From a virus, in IMG/VR virus record IMGVR_UViG_3300042557_000130, positions 1 through 31,493 of that record: a DNA stretch of 31,493 bases; one strand, given 5' to 3'. The notes beneath the pieces are model-generated. The model saw nothing but the letters and a program-made list of their open reading frames with translations, did no database searches and was not told where the DNA came from. The translations under genes and the position numbers were made by a program. Of this stretch, positions 22,871 through 29,648 are shown one piece after another; the first letter of the stretch is position 1; every line of letters starts with the position of its first letter.

Positions 22871-23722
22871 ATGACAGAACAAGAAACAATCAATAGAATG
22901 TTAATGCAAGTACTTGAAGAAGATTGCTACATTGACCCTGAACAAGAAATAGAATATCCAATACCTGCTATTAGTTGTGGTGAAAAAGAATACGAAACTA
23001 AAGATGGTTATAAATCTTTTCCTATTCCAATAGGAACTTATGGTAACTTTTCATTTATACAAGCACCACCAAAGAGTAAAAAAACGTTCTTTATTTCGCT
23101 TTTAAGCGGTGTTTATATGAAAAATGAACTACAAGGTTTTGGTGGTAAATTACGCGGTAACAGGCAAGATAAACACGTTATTCATTTTGACACAGAGCAA
23201 GGGAATTTCCACGCATCGTTAGTTTTTAAAAGACCATTACAAATGACAGGCGATAAAGATGATAAATACCATACTTACGCATTACGCCAATTAGGTTTTA
23301 AAGAACGAGTTTCTTTTATTGAATATATACTTTACGATAAATTAGAAGGTAACGATATTGGTTTAGTTATTATTGATGGTGTTGCTGATTTATGTGCTGA
23401 TGTTAATAACATAGAACAAGCAAGTGAAGTTGTACAACATTTAATGCGATGGTCAAAAGAATTAAATTGCCATATTGTAACAGTTATTCACTCAAATTTT
23501 GGAACAGATAAACCAACGGGACATTTAGGTAGCTTTTTAGAAAAGAAAGCAGAAACACAAATACAATTAGAACTAAACACAGTTAATAAAGAACTTGTTA
23601 AAGTAAGTTGCAAAAGAAGTAGAAACGCAAGTTTTGAAGATTTTAACTTTAAAGTAAACAATTTTGGATTGCCACAAGTTGAGGGTGATTTATACGATAT
23701 ATTAAAAGACATCAAATGTTAA
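22871..23722 (+). CDS. RecA-like P-loop ATPase with altered Walker A
   Basis: This 283-residue protein is of the RecA/RepA/DnaB-like ATPase class. The P-loop is APPKSKKT (65-72), with Lys where the conserved Gly of GKT normally stands. A Walker B strand is GLVIIDG (164-170), a DTEQGN strand end lies at 107-112, and a sensor-like HIVTVIHSNFG follows. Such proteins act as phage helicases, loaders or recombinases. It follows the ABC-GNAT gene by two bases. The P-loop change occurs in a group of Bacteroidota homologues as I recall them, so it is probably not inactivating. Confidence 0.72.
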   Translation: MTEQETINRMLMQVLEEDCYIDPEQEIEYPIPAISCGEKEYETKDGYKSFPIPIGTYGNFSFIQAPPKSKKTFFISLLSGVYMKNELQGFGGKLRGNRQDKHVIHFDTEQGNFHASLVFKRPLQMTGDKDDKYHTYALRQLGFKERVSFIEYILYDKLEGNDIGLVIIDGVADLCADVNNIEQASEVVQHLMRWSKELNCHIVTVIHSNFGTDKPTGHLGSFLEKKAETQIQLELNTVNKELVKVSCKRSRNASFEDFNFKVNNFGLPQVEGDLYDILKDIKC

Positions 23723-23741
23723 TAACTTATTAATAAATTTA
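23717..23741 (+). promoter_or_regulatory. Possible weak promoter
   Basis: TGTTAATAAC (23717-23726) and TAAATTTA (23734-23741, one mismatch to TAnnTTTG) stand in the gap before the ATG at 23746, in the same relation as at the ninG promoter. The match is weak and overlaps the end of the upstream gene. Confidence 0.35.
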
Positions 23742-23745
23742 CGCA

Positions 23746-24042
23746 ATGGAAAACTTAACTATTAAAAATCATTTGCACGAATTACAAGTAAGCACATCAA
23801 GAATGTTAGCTTACAATTCTGACAACAAAGAATTTTTAGCATACTTTAAAGATGTTATGTTCAAAATAGAAATGATAGAACAACTATTACAAATTGATTC
23901 AGTATTAGATTGGAAAAGCATTGAAGAAGCGTATAAATCAATTCTAATGCAAGATAGTGAATTAACTGATGTTGATATACGTATTTCTTTAAAACCTTCA
24001 ATAGAACAAAAGGTAGCTAAGATAACCGCAAAACTTTATTAA
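23746..24042 (+). CDS. Hypothetical helical protein (98 aa)
   Basis: I do not recognise this protein. It is mostly helical (HLHELQVSTSRMLAYN, FKDVMFKIEMIEQLLQ) with an acidic middle. It starts a run of closely spaced small genes leading to the sigma-like regulator and ends one base before the next gene. Confidence 0.68.
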   Translation: MENLTIKNHLHELQVSTSRMLAYNSDNKEFLAYFKDVMFKIEMIEQLLQIDSVLDWKSIEEAYKSILMQDSELTDVDIRISLKPSIEQKVAKITAKLY

Positions 24043-24043
24043 T

Positions 24044-24394
24044 ATGCCTTGTTACGACCCATTTAACGGAAACGATTCAGGAAAAAGAATTGAATATAAA
24101 GAGATTATAAAAAAAGTTGATAATCCAAAAGACAAACAAGAAATAATTAAATTAACTGATACGGTTAAAAGATTAGAAGCAGGTTTGTGTGCTTTAATAT
24201 CTGAATTAGATAGAAAAGGAATTGCTAATGAAATAATTAGTCAAGCATCAAAAAGTGGTTTAATCAATTTAATGGATTTTTGGGAAGCACATTCAAAAGA
24301 AGATGAAACAAGAATTGCAAGAGCATTACATCATTTTAGCGAACACGAACAAATAGTTATGAAGAAAATATTAAATAGTAATAAAAATCTTTAA
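24044..24394 (+). CDS. Hypothetical protein starting MPCYDP (116 aa)
   Basis: The opening MPCYDPFNGNDSG is a form seen in many unrelated phage hypothetical proteins and may bind metal through its Cys. The rest is helical (KQEIIKLTDTVKRLEAGLCALISELDRKG broken by short turns) and ends with a His-rich helix (ARALHHFSEHEQ). It lies one base after the previous stop. The function is unknown. Confidence 0.7.
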   Translation: MPCYDPFNGNDSGKRIEYKEIIKKVDNPKDKQEIIKLTDTVKRLEAGLCALISELDRKGIANEIISQASKSGLINLMDFWEAHSKEDETRIARALHHFSEHEQIVMKKILNSNKNL

Positions 24395-24397
24395 AAT

Positions 24398-24610
24398 ATG
24401 ATATACATTCTTTTGTTTTTTTCTTTAATCTTATTTTCTTTGACTTTAGCAGTTCAGCAAGGTAAAGACGTAAGATTAGCTATTATCAATGGTTTTATGA
24501 TTGGTGCTTTATACGATGTAGAAGAAGCTGATGATGAAAAATGGCACACGCTACAAATATTAGTAGGAATTTTAAGCATCAACATTTTATGGGAAACGAA
24601 TCAATATTAG
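24398..24610 (+). CDS. Small membrane protein (70 aa)
   Basis: A strongly hydrophobic N-terminus (MIYILLFFSLILFSLTLAV) is followed by a short charged loop, a second mildly hydrophobic stretch (LAIINGFMIGALY) and an acidic tail region. It could be a membrane protein with one or two segments. It overlaps the sigma-like gene by 22 bases if that gene starts at 24589. The function is unknown. Confidence 0.65.
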   Translation: MIYILLFFSLILFSLTLAVQQGKDVRLAIINGFMIGALYDVEEADDEKWHTLQILVGILSINILWETNQY

Positions 24611-25110
24611 AACGAGTTGCTAAATACCATAGTGATTGGGTAGAACTTGCTGCAGTGTTTGATAAAGATTGGGCGGATGACATCGTGCAAGAAATGTACC
24701 TTTTATTGCATAAATACAAAGTAACCGAACAACAAATGTTTACCAATGGTAAAATAAATCGAGGTTATGTGTTTATCATAATAAGAAACATACACTTTCA
24801 ACTTCACAATATTAGAAAACGTATTGATAAATGTGAATTAAACGATGATATTTATAATTTAATTGATGATTATTCTGAAGAAAAAGAAATTGAATGGGAT
24901 GACTTTAGAACAAAAGCTGAAGAAGAAGTTAATAGTTGGGAATGGTACGATAAAAAGCTATTTACTTTGTACAGGGATAATAAAACATCTATAAGAAAAT
25001 TAGCAAAAGAAACAGGAATATCATTTGTAAGTATATTTCACACATTAAAAGCTAATAAGCAAAAACTAAAAAGATTATTACAAGAAGATTACGATAACTT
25101 AAAACTTTAA
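24589..25110 (+). CDS. Sigma-70-like transcription factor
   Basis: This 173-residue protein has a region-2-like core (WADDIVQEMYLLLHKY, the DDLVQE pattern of sigma factors) and a C-terminal helix-turn-helix like region 4 (SIRKLAKETGISFVSIFHTLKANK). That is the ECF-type two-domain plan. It may redirect host RNA polymerase to late phage promoters. I chose ATG 24589 over the in-frame ATG 24541, because the earlier start adds a 16-residue tail without character and overlaps the upstream gene more. Some phage sigma-like proteins are anti-termination or regulatory variants. Confidence 0.72.
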   Translation: MGNESILERVAKYHSDWVELAAVFDKDWADDIVQEMYLLLHKYKVTEQQMFTNGKINRGYVFIIIRNIHFQLHNIRKRIDKCELNDDIYNLIDDYSEEKEIEWDDFRTKAEEEVNSWEWYDKKLFTLYRDNKTSIRKLAKETGISFVSIFHTLKANKQKLKRLLQEDYDNLKL

Positions 25111-25114
25111 AAAA

Positions 25115-25483
25115 ATGGCAAAAAGAAAATCAAAAGGACTTGGTGATACAATAGAACAAATCACTGAAGCAACAGGTATTAAAAAAGTAGTTGATGCAAT
25201 TTCAGAAGCAACAGGAGTTGATTGTGGTTGTGGTGAACGTAAAGAACTATTAAATAAATTGTTCCCTTACAAACAAGCTGAATGTTTAAACGATGAAGAT
25301 AACGAATGGTTAACTAATTTCTTTTCAGTTACTAATAATCAGTTAACGCCAAAACAACAAAACAGAATTATTGATATTTACAAGAATGTATTTAATCAAG
25401 TAATATCACCATCAAATTGTGGTTCTTGTTGGAGAGACAGAATAAACGAATTAAAGAAAATTCACGAAACACAAAACAAATAA
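25115..25483 (+). CDS. Cys-rich hypothetical protein (122 aa)
   Basis: The protein starts MAKRKSKGLGDTIEQITEATG, contains VDCGCGERKELLNKLFPY, and ends near CGSCWRDRINELKK. The two CxC/CxxC pairs could hold one zinc. The helix between them is variable. I recall similar proteins in flavobacterial phages, always unnamed. A DNA- or RNA-binding role is possible. It is spaced four bases after the sigma-like gene. Confidence 0.7.
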   Translation: MAKRKSKGLGDTIEQITEATGIKKVVDAISEATGVDCGCGERKELLNKLFPYKQAECLNDEDNEWLTNFFSVTNNQLTPKQQNRIIDIYKNVFNQVISPSNCGSCWRDRINELKKIHETQNK

Positions 25484-25484
25484 T

Positions 25485-26147
25485 ATGTTTATAAACCCTA
25501 ACAGAAGGTTTGAATTAACCATAGATAAAAAGATTTTCAGTTCTTTAAATAAAGACAAAAAAATATCTTATCTGTTTAGGAGTTCAAATGTTGGAAAATG
25601 TGCTGCTTTATTTGATGATTACTACCATTCTGTAAATGGTAATATTATACCACAAGATTGGTTTATATATTATAGCAGAAAAATAGGTGTTGATGTAATT
25701 ATAAAGGTGTCTAAAGAACTTGAAAAAATAACCAATTTAAGTTATGATAATTGTTTTAAATATGCAAAATTTAGAATACTTGGTCAAACTTGGAATGGTA
25801 TGCTAAACGAAATTGATTTAATAAACGAACTTAAAAAAGAGTTTCCAAATATTGAATTTAAAAAAGCATCTTACAATTTAGATGAAAACTATTTTACTGA
25901 TTGGGAAGCATACACAAACGGGAAGTTATTTTTAGGTTTACAAATAAAGCCAATAACGTATCAGTATATGAATACACCTTATCAGAATCAAGCAAAGTTA
26001 AATCACGAAGCACAAAGGCAAAAGTATAAAGATGAATTTAAAGTTGCACATTTTTTAATATACTACGAAGATAATAAACTACACGAAAAGCAAAAAGTAA
26101 TAGATAAAATAAATACATTATTAATAAATTTAATAGAAGTTAAATGA
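25485..26147 (+). CDS. MjaI-like type II restriction endonuclease
   Basis: This 220-residue protein resembles MjaI-family endonucleases. Around residues 35-62 it reads SNVGKCAALFDDYYHS and QDWFIYY. Then follow GQTWNGMLNE (100-109), a long helix, TDWEAY (138-143) and a GLQIKPITY strand (151-159). Glu109, Asp139 and the QIK of 153-155 form a plausible PD-(D/E)XK site. MjaI itself cuts CTAG. No methyltransferase gene is present in the window, and I find no CTAG in it either. Other PD-(D/E)XK nucleases remain possible. The gene overlaps its downstream neighbour by four bases. Confidence 0.7.
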   Translation: MFINPNRRFELTIDKKIFSSLNKDKKISYLFRSSNVGKCAALFDDYYHSVNGNIIPQDWFIYYSRKIGVDVIIKVSKELEKITNLSYDNCFKYAKFRILGQTWNGMLNEIDLINELKKEFPNIEFKKASYNLDENYFTDWEAYTNGKLFLGLQIKPITYQYMNTPYQNQAKLNHEAQRQKYKDEFKVAHFLIYYEDNKLHEKQKVIDKINTLLINLIEVK

Positions 26148-26494
26148 ACAACATACAATTAGAATATTTAAAGCAAGTAATACTATCACAGTTGTTATTA
26201 GAATGCAACGAAAATTTACGCTTTACAGTACAATACAAGCAACAAATTAAGAACAGAATAAACTTACTTAACAAAGACTTAGAAAGTGTCGTACATAAAG
26301 AATATACAAGTATTTATAAAACAGACCCTGAAATGACTACAAACATTTTAAGTAAGATTGAAAGTTTGGTTACCAAATTAAGTACTTCAACACTTGATGA
26401 ATTAATTATAATTGATGCAGTAATTGATAAGTACAACGATAACAAAGAATGGTTTAAACAATACGCTGAAGCTGAATTTTTAAAGATTGAATAA
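26144..26494 (+). CDS. Hypothetical helical protein (116 aa)
   Basis: Helical throughout (YLKQVILSQLLLECNENLRF, NRINLLNKDLESVVHKEY), it is possibly a small oligomer. It overlaps the restriction endonuclease gene by four bases (ATGA), so it is the best candidate for a partner or inhibitor of that enzyme, though nothing in the sequence proves it. It does not look like a methyltransferase: no SAM-binding or catalytic motif. Confidence 0.68.
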   Translation: MNNIQLEYLKQVILSQLLLECNENLRFTVQYKQQIKNRINLLNKDLESVVHKEYTSIYKTDPEMTTNILSKIESLVTKLSTSTLDELIIIDAVIDKYNDNKEWFKQYAEAEFLKIE

Positions 26495-26495
26495 T

Positions 26496-26726
26496 ATGAG
26501 CAAGATAACACCAATGCATTATATGACAGAATCAAGAGTTGATGTAATAGACTTTTGTAAAATGTACGATATGAATTTTAATCGTGGCAACATAGTTAAA
26601 TACTTGGCACGAGCAGGTAAAAAAGATAACGAACTTGATGATTTACGAAAGGCATTAAACTATTTGATGCGAGAAATAGAACATCACGAGAAACTGCAAG
26701 AACAATGGATTGAAAATAATAAGTAG
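26496..26726 (+). CDS. DUF3310-family protein
   Basis: This 76-residue protein matches the DUF3310 pattern: MHYMTESRVDVIDFC, then NRGNIVKYLARAGKKDN, DLRKALNYLMREIEHHE. The family is common in phages and sometimes fused to nucleotide-metabolism domains; its function is unsettled. I start at ATG 26496 and not at the TTG nine bases earlier. Its stop codon lies inside the terminator stem that follows. Confidence 0.85.
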   Translation: MSKITPMHYMTESRVDVIDFCKMYDMNFNRGNIVKYLARAGKKDNELDDLRKALNYLMREIEHHEKLQEQWIENNK

Positions 26727-26747
26727 GCTAATCACCTACTTTTTTTT
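26722..26747 (+). terminator. Terminator after DUF3310 gene
   Basis: AGTAGG (26722-26727) pairs with CCTACT (26735-26740), followed by seven T. It overlaps the stop codon of the upstream gene. Confidence 0.88.
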
Positions 26748-26749
26748 AT

Positions 26750-26799
26750 GTTAAAGTTTTGTTAAAATGTTAATAAGTAAAAAATAAGTTATATATTTG
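26750..26799 (+). promoter_or_regulatory. Early promoter with GTTAAAG box
   Basis: GTTAAAGTTTT (26750-26760) is followed directly by GTTAAAATGTT (26761-26771, a degenerate second copy), then TATATTTG at 26792-26799. TGTTAATAA overlaps the end of the box. The ATG is at 26823. No TTG stands at the usual -33 distance, so the box may replace it through an activator. Confidence 0.75.
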
Positions 26800-26822
26800 C
26801 TGAAACAATTAAACAAAACAAT

Positions 26823-27008
26823 ATGGAAACATTTAAGTATCGTGGTCAAGAAATACAAGTTGATTACCACACTGTGCCTGTAAAAAGTGAATTGGATGAT
26901 GTTATTATTTGTTCAGTATTTTATGAAGGTACTGACATAACAATGATACTATCACAAGATGATGAACGTGAAATATTAGAAACAATTTACGATAAACTAA
27001 ACAACTAA
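26823..27008 (+). CDS. Hypothetical protein (61 aa)
   Basis: A small acidic alpha-beta protein: METFKYRGQEIQVDYHTV, then VIICSVFYEGTDITMILSQ and a short helix. It is the first gene of the third early operon and overlaps the next gene by one base. Not recognised. Confidence 0.68.
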   Translation: METFKYRGQEIQVDYHTVPVKSELDDVIICSVFYEGTDITMILSQDDEREILETIYDKLNN

Positions 27009-27214
27009 TGAAAGCACAAGTAATAAGTGAATTGGATAGCTTAATTCAATTAACAAAGGATTTAGAAAACGTATATATTCAAAACAGATTACGTTACGTT
27101 AAAAAGTTATTACTTACTGATTGGAATGAATCAGATTTGTATTACCAAAAAATTAGAGAAGTATTAAAAACAGATGAAACAATGAACAATTTAAACGATT
27201 TAAACATAAGATAA
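27008..27214 (+). CDS. Hypothetical protein (68 aa)
   Basis: Helical protein (ELDSLIQLTKDLENVYIQNR, YYQKIREVLKTDE). The TAATG overlap with the upstream gene and the one-base gap to the downstream one suggest coupled translation. Function unknown. Confidence 0.65.
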   Translation: MKAQVISELDSLIQLTKDLENVYIQNRLRYVKKLLLTDWNESDLYYQKIREVLKTDETMNNLNDLNIR

Positions 27215-27215
27215 A

Positions 27216-27440
27216 ATGGAAACAAAACAAACAGCAGTAGAATGGTTAATTGAGGAAATGATTAACCAAATGCAAATAAGAATTGAAAACACTGAAATTG
27301 GTATTCAATTATTTGCACAAGCCAAAGAAATGGAAAAGCAACAGATTTTTGATGCACACTTAACAGGACTTATACATCCATTAGAAATTGAAGTCACTAA
27401 ACAAGCAGAACAATACTACAACGAAACATTTAAAAAATAA
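27216..27440 (+). CDS. Hypothetical protein, KQTAVEWL family (74 aa)
   Basis: METKQTAVEWLIEEMINQM leads into a helical body with AKEMEKQQIFDAHLTG and ends EQYYNETFKK. Proteins of this form are frequent in Bacteroidota phages and mobile elements, without known function. A broken copy of its two ends is found at 28892-28945. Confidence 0.75.
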   Translation: METKQTAVEWLIEEMINQMQIRIENTEIGIQLFAQAKEMEKQQIFDAHLTGLIHPLEIEVTKQAEQYYNETFKK

Positions 27441-27443
27441 GAT

Positions 27444-28208
27444 ATGATAACAACATTTGATAACAAACAATGGAACAAAGAAGAACTATTAGCTAATATG
27501 TACGATGATAGTTTTTATTATGGTTACTTGGGTCAAAACGCATTAAGTAGTTCAAGTATTAAAACATTAATATCATCGCCTAAAACGTATTACTTTACAA
27601 CCAAATATGGTAGTGGTGAAACACAAGCATTGCGTGATGGTAAACTATTTCACACAATGATATTAGAACCTGAAAAGTTAGATGATATTATCTTTGTAGA
27701 TGCAGCAACAAAAGCAAGTAAAGAATATAAACTTGCAAAAGAAACAGGAAAAGAAGTTTACACTAAATCAGAAAAGAAAGCTGCTGAACGTTTATGCGAT
27801 GCATTATTAAGAAATGAAGCAGTAAAAGAATACTTAACAAAAGCAGAATATGAAGTTCCACAAATAGCAATGATTGATGGAATACCTATTAGAGCAAAAG
27901 CAGATATATTAAAAGGCAATACTATTATTGATTTAAAAACCACAACAGGAATAAAAGATTTTAGATACAGTGCTGACAAATATTCTTATGATTTACAAGC
28001 TTGGTTATATCGTGAAATGTTTGGTGTAGAAAACTTTGTGTTTATAGCTATTGATAAAGGTAGTTTGGACATCGCAATATTTGAATGTAGTGATGAGTTC
28101 TATGCTAAAGGTAAAGAAAAGTTTGAACAAGGTGTAAGCAACTATAAATACTTTTTTCAAACACAAGGTGTTGATTTAGACCAATACGTTTTAAGAGGTG
28201 TACTGTAA
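27444..28208 (+). CDS. RecE-like PD-(D/E)XK exonuclease
   Basis: This 254-residue protein is of the exonuclease VIII/DUF3799-like group. It has an N-terminal SSSIKTLISSPKTYYF helix and DGKLFHTMILEPE with His70. The nuclease core is IPIRAKADIL...TIIDLKTT (about 147-167, Asp154, Asp163, Lys165), followed by SYDLQAWLYREMF (Gln185, Tyr189). It would resect double-stranded ends to give single strands for the ERF protein. Length and motif order agree with the family. Confidence 0.82.
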   Translation: MITTFDNKQWNKEELLANMYDDSFYYGYLGQNALSSSSIKTLISSPKTYYFTTKYGSGETQALRDGKLFHTMILEPEKLDDIIFVDAATKASKEYKLAKETGKEVYTKSEKKAAERLCDALLRNEAVKEYLTKAEYEVPQIAMIDGIPIRAKADILKGNTIIDLKTTTGIKDFRYSADKYSYDLQAWLYREMFGVENFVFIAIDKGSLDIAIFECSDEFYAKGKEKFEQGVSNYKYFFQTQGVDLDQYVLRGVL

Positions 28209-28219
28209 TGTAATTTAAA

Positions 28220-28447
28220 ATGGAACTAACAAAAGATGAAGCATTTGCAATGACACTTTATGATATATCACAAGGTGAAACATTAGAAACAATGCGATAC
28301 GTTTTAAAAGATTATGAAGAACGTGAAGAATTTGAAGTTTGTGCAGGAATACATTTAGCAATAGAAGTATCTTCATTCTTGACACTTACTGCAGTAGTAG
28401 AAGAATTTAACCCAATAGAATTAGAATTAACATTTGATGAATTATGA
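28220..28447 (+). CDS. Acidic hypothetical protein (75 aa)
   Basis: Very acidic, helical protein (MELTKDEAFAMTLYDISQ, RYVLKDYEEREEFEVCAG) with a hydrophobic helix in the middle (IHLAIEVSSFLTL). Strong negative charge might mimic DNA, but small acidic phage proteins are common and no fold is identified. It overlaps the next gene by four bases. Confidence 0.65.
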   Translation: MELTKDEAFAMTLYDISQGETLETMRYVLKDYEEREEFEVCAGIHLAIEVSSFLTLTAVVEEFNPIELELTFDEL

Positions 28448-28899
28448 TAATAGAAAAAATAAAACAAGAAACAGGAATTGATGTAACATTAAAAAGCAGG
28501 AAACGTGAACAAATAGAAATGAAAACATTAGCATCATTTTTATTAAGACAAAAAGGTTATTCATTTACTCAAATAGGAAAAGAACTAAACCTAAACCACG
28601 CAACTATAATACACCATTTAAAAATATACCCAAGTGTAAAACATTACAATCCACGAATACAAGAAATAGAAAACATATTAGTTGGCAAGAAACCTGATTT
28701 AGTAGTTGAATCATTACAAAGAACAATCGAATTAAAAGACAAAGAAATAAAAGAACTTAATGCAAGAATAGCACAACTACAAACAAACAAGAACATAACA
28801 CGCTTGATTGATTTGTTAGACAATGAAGACATACAAATGAAGTTTGAAGCATTTTTAACTATTAACGAAAAAGCAAGATATTATAAAAAATATGATTAA
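28444..28899 (+). CDS. DnaA domain IV-like protein
   Basis: Residues 18-60 resemble the C-terminal DNA-binding domain of DnaA: MKTLASFLLRQKGYSFTQIG, then KELNLNHATIIHHLK, parallel to the helix-turn-helix plus signature. The rest is a coiled coil (TIELKDKEIKELNARIAQLQ) and a helical end. There is no AAA+ ATPase domain, so it cannot be a full initiator. It may mark the phage origin, recruit host proteins, or act as a regulator. Confidence 0.65.
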   Translation: MIIEKIKQETGIDVTLKSRKREQIEMKTLASFLLRQKGYSFTQIGKELNLNHATIIHHLKIYPSVKHYNPRIQEIENILVGKKPDLVVESLQRTIELKDKEIKELNARIAQLQTNKNITRLIDLLDNEDIQMKFEAFLTINEKARYYKKYD

Positions 28900-28945
28900 C
28901 ACACAAACAGCAGTATAATATTACAACGAAACACTTAAAAAATAA
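28892..28945 (+). pseudogene. Remnant of the 27216-type gene
   Basis: Reading from ATG 28892 gives MINTQTAV, a stop at 28916-28918, then YYNETLKK and a second stop in the same frame. These are the first and last parts of the 74-residue protein at 27216 (QTAV and QYYNETFKK) joined with the middle missing, and Gln (CAA) changed to stop (TAA). The flanking AAATAAG-TATG is also shared. It is a decayed duplicate and marks a past rearrangement. Confidence 0.7.
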
Positions 28946-28948
28946 GTT

Positions 28949-29158
28949 ATGACATTAAAAGAAAAAATATTATCAGATAATTATTTAGAAGATTACGATA
29001 CTCCAATTACAGATTATCAAGCAGACAATATAGTGGAAAGGGCAGGCTATTATGCTATTGAATTTGCAGAGTGGATAATTGATATTGATAACAAACCAAA
29101 AGGTGAATTTACAATAAAAGAACTATTAGAAATATTTAAAAAAGAAAAAGGTTTATGA
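28949..29158 (+). CDS. Hypothetical acidic protein (69 aa)
   Basis: MTLKEKILSDNYLEDYDTPI continues to an amphipathic helix (AGYYAIEFAEWIIDID) and a basic helix. It follows the pseudogene by three bases and overlaps the next gene by four. It is common in appearance in Bacteroidota phages but of unknown function. Confidence 0.65.
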   Translation: MTLKEKILSDNYLEDYDTPITDYQADNIVERAGYYAIEFAEWIIDIDNKPKGEFTIKELLEIFKKEKGL

Positions 29159-29271
29159 GTAACTTACAACGCATACAAAGAGTAATGAACTTCTATTATA
29201 AAAGAGGTTGCAATAAAGAATCAGTAAATAGATTGTATTATAAAATACTAAAGGATAAATTTAATAAATAA
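29155..29271 (+). CDS. Small basic protein (38 aa)
   Basis: MSNLQRIQRVMNFYYKRG plus a second basic helix (SVNRLYYKILKDKFNK). It overlaps the upstream gene by four bases (ATGA) and ends three bases before the next start. Short, but the spacing supports a real gene. Possibly a nucleic-acid-binding peptide. Confidence 0.55.
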   Translation: MSNLQRIQRVMNFYYKRGCNKESVNRLYYKILKDKFNK

Positions 29272-29274
29272 GAT

Positions 29275-29448
29275 ATGGACATTAAAATAATATCAATAAC
29301 TAAAAACGATTGGGAAGGGCAAAAAACAATGGAAGTAATTTCTAAATATAAAGATAGGCAAAGAGTGAATTTTTTAATTTGTGATGAGTATTTTTCAGAA
29401 GAATATATTTTAAATTATCTAAAACAAATACCAAATAATTATGCCTGA
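29275..29448 (+). CDS. Hypothetical protein (57 aa)
   Basis: MDIKIISITKNDWEGQKTM continues as an alpha-beta protein (VNFLICDEYFSEEYILNYL). It overlaps the next gene by eight bases. Not recognised. Confidence 0.6.
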   Translation: MDIKIISITKNDWEGQKTMEVISKYKDRQRVNFLICDEYFSEEYILNYLKQIPNNYA

Positions 29449-29596
29449 TATTACAATGTGCGATGGTAAGAATTGCGATTTAGCTTCAACCTGTTATAGA
29501 TATAAAGCTGAACCAAGTTTATACAGACAAAGTTATTTTGTTGAAGCACCTATTGAAAATGGTCAATGTGATTACTATTGGGAAGTAGAAGATTAA
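29441..29596 (+). CDS. Small Cys-rich protein before terminase (51 aa)
   Basis: MPDITMCDGKNCDLASTCYR begins a protein with four cysteines (C7, C12, C18, C43) and a C-terminal QCDYYWEVED. The spacing suggests a small metal-binding fold. Similar genes precede terminases in flavobacterial phages, and here both packaging modules have it (the other copy is partial at 2-76). Function unknown. Confidence 0.75.
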   Translation: MPDITMCDGKNCDLASTCYRYKAEPSLYRQSYFVEAPIENGQCDYYWEVED

Positions 29597-29623
29597 CAAT
29601 TAGTTAAACCTATTATTTTTAAA
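29536..29623. repeat. Right-hand partner of the left-end repeat
   Basis: It matches 1-103 except for the 15-bp duplication. It ends with TATTATTTTTAAA, after which terminase module B begins where module A begins in the other copy. Confidence 0.95.
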
Positions 29624-29648
29624 GAAACAATAGTTGATTTTTATTGAT

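Noticed and set aside
24541-24588. Upstream start for the sigma-like gene at 24541
   Set aside because: It adds 16 residues without character and deepens the overlap with the upstream gene; ATG 24589 fits better.
29634-29648. TTG start for the type B small terminase, and likewise the TTG at 26487 for the DUF3310 gene and GTG at 1906
   Set aside because: An in-frame ATG follows within a few codons in each case and the added residues are not family-like.
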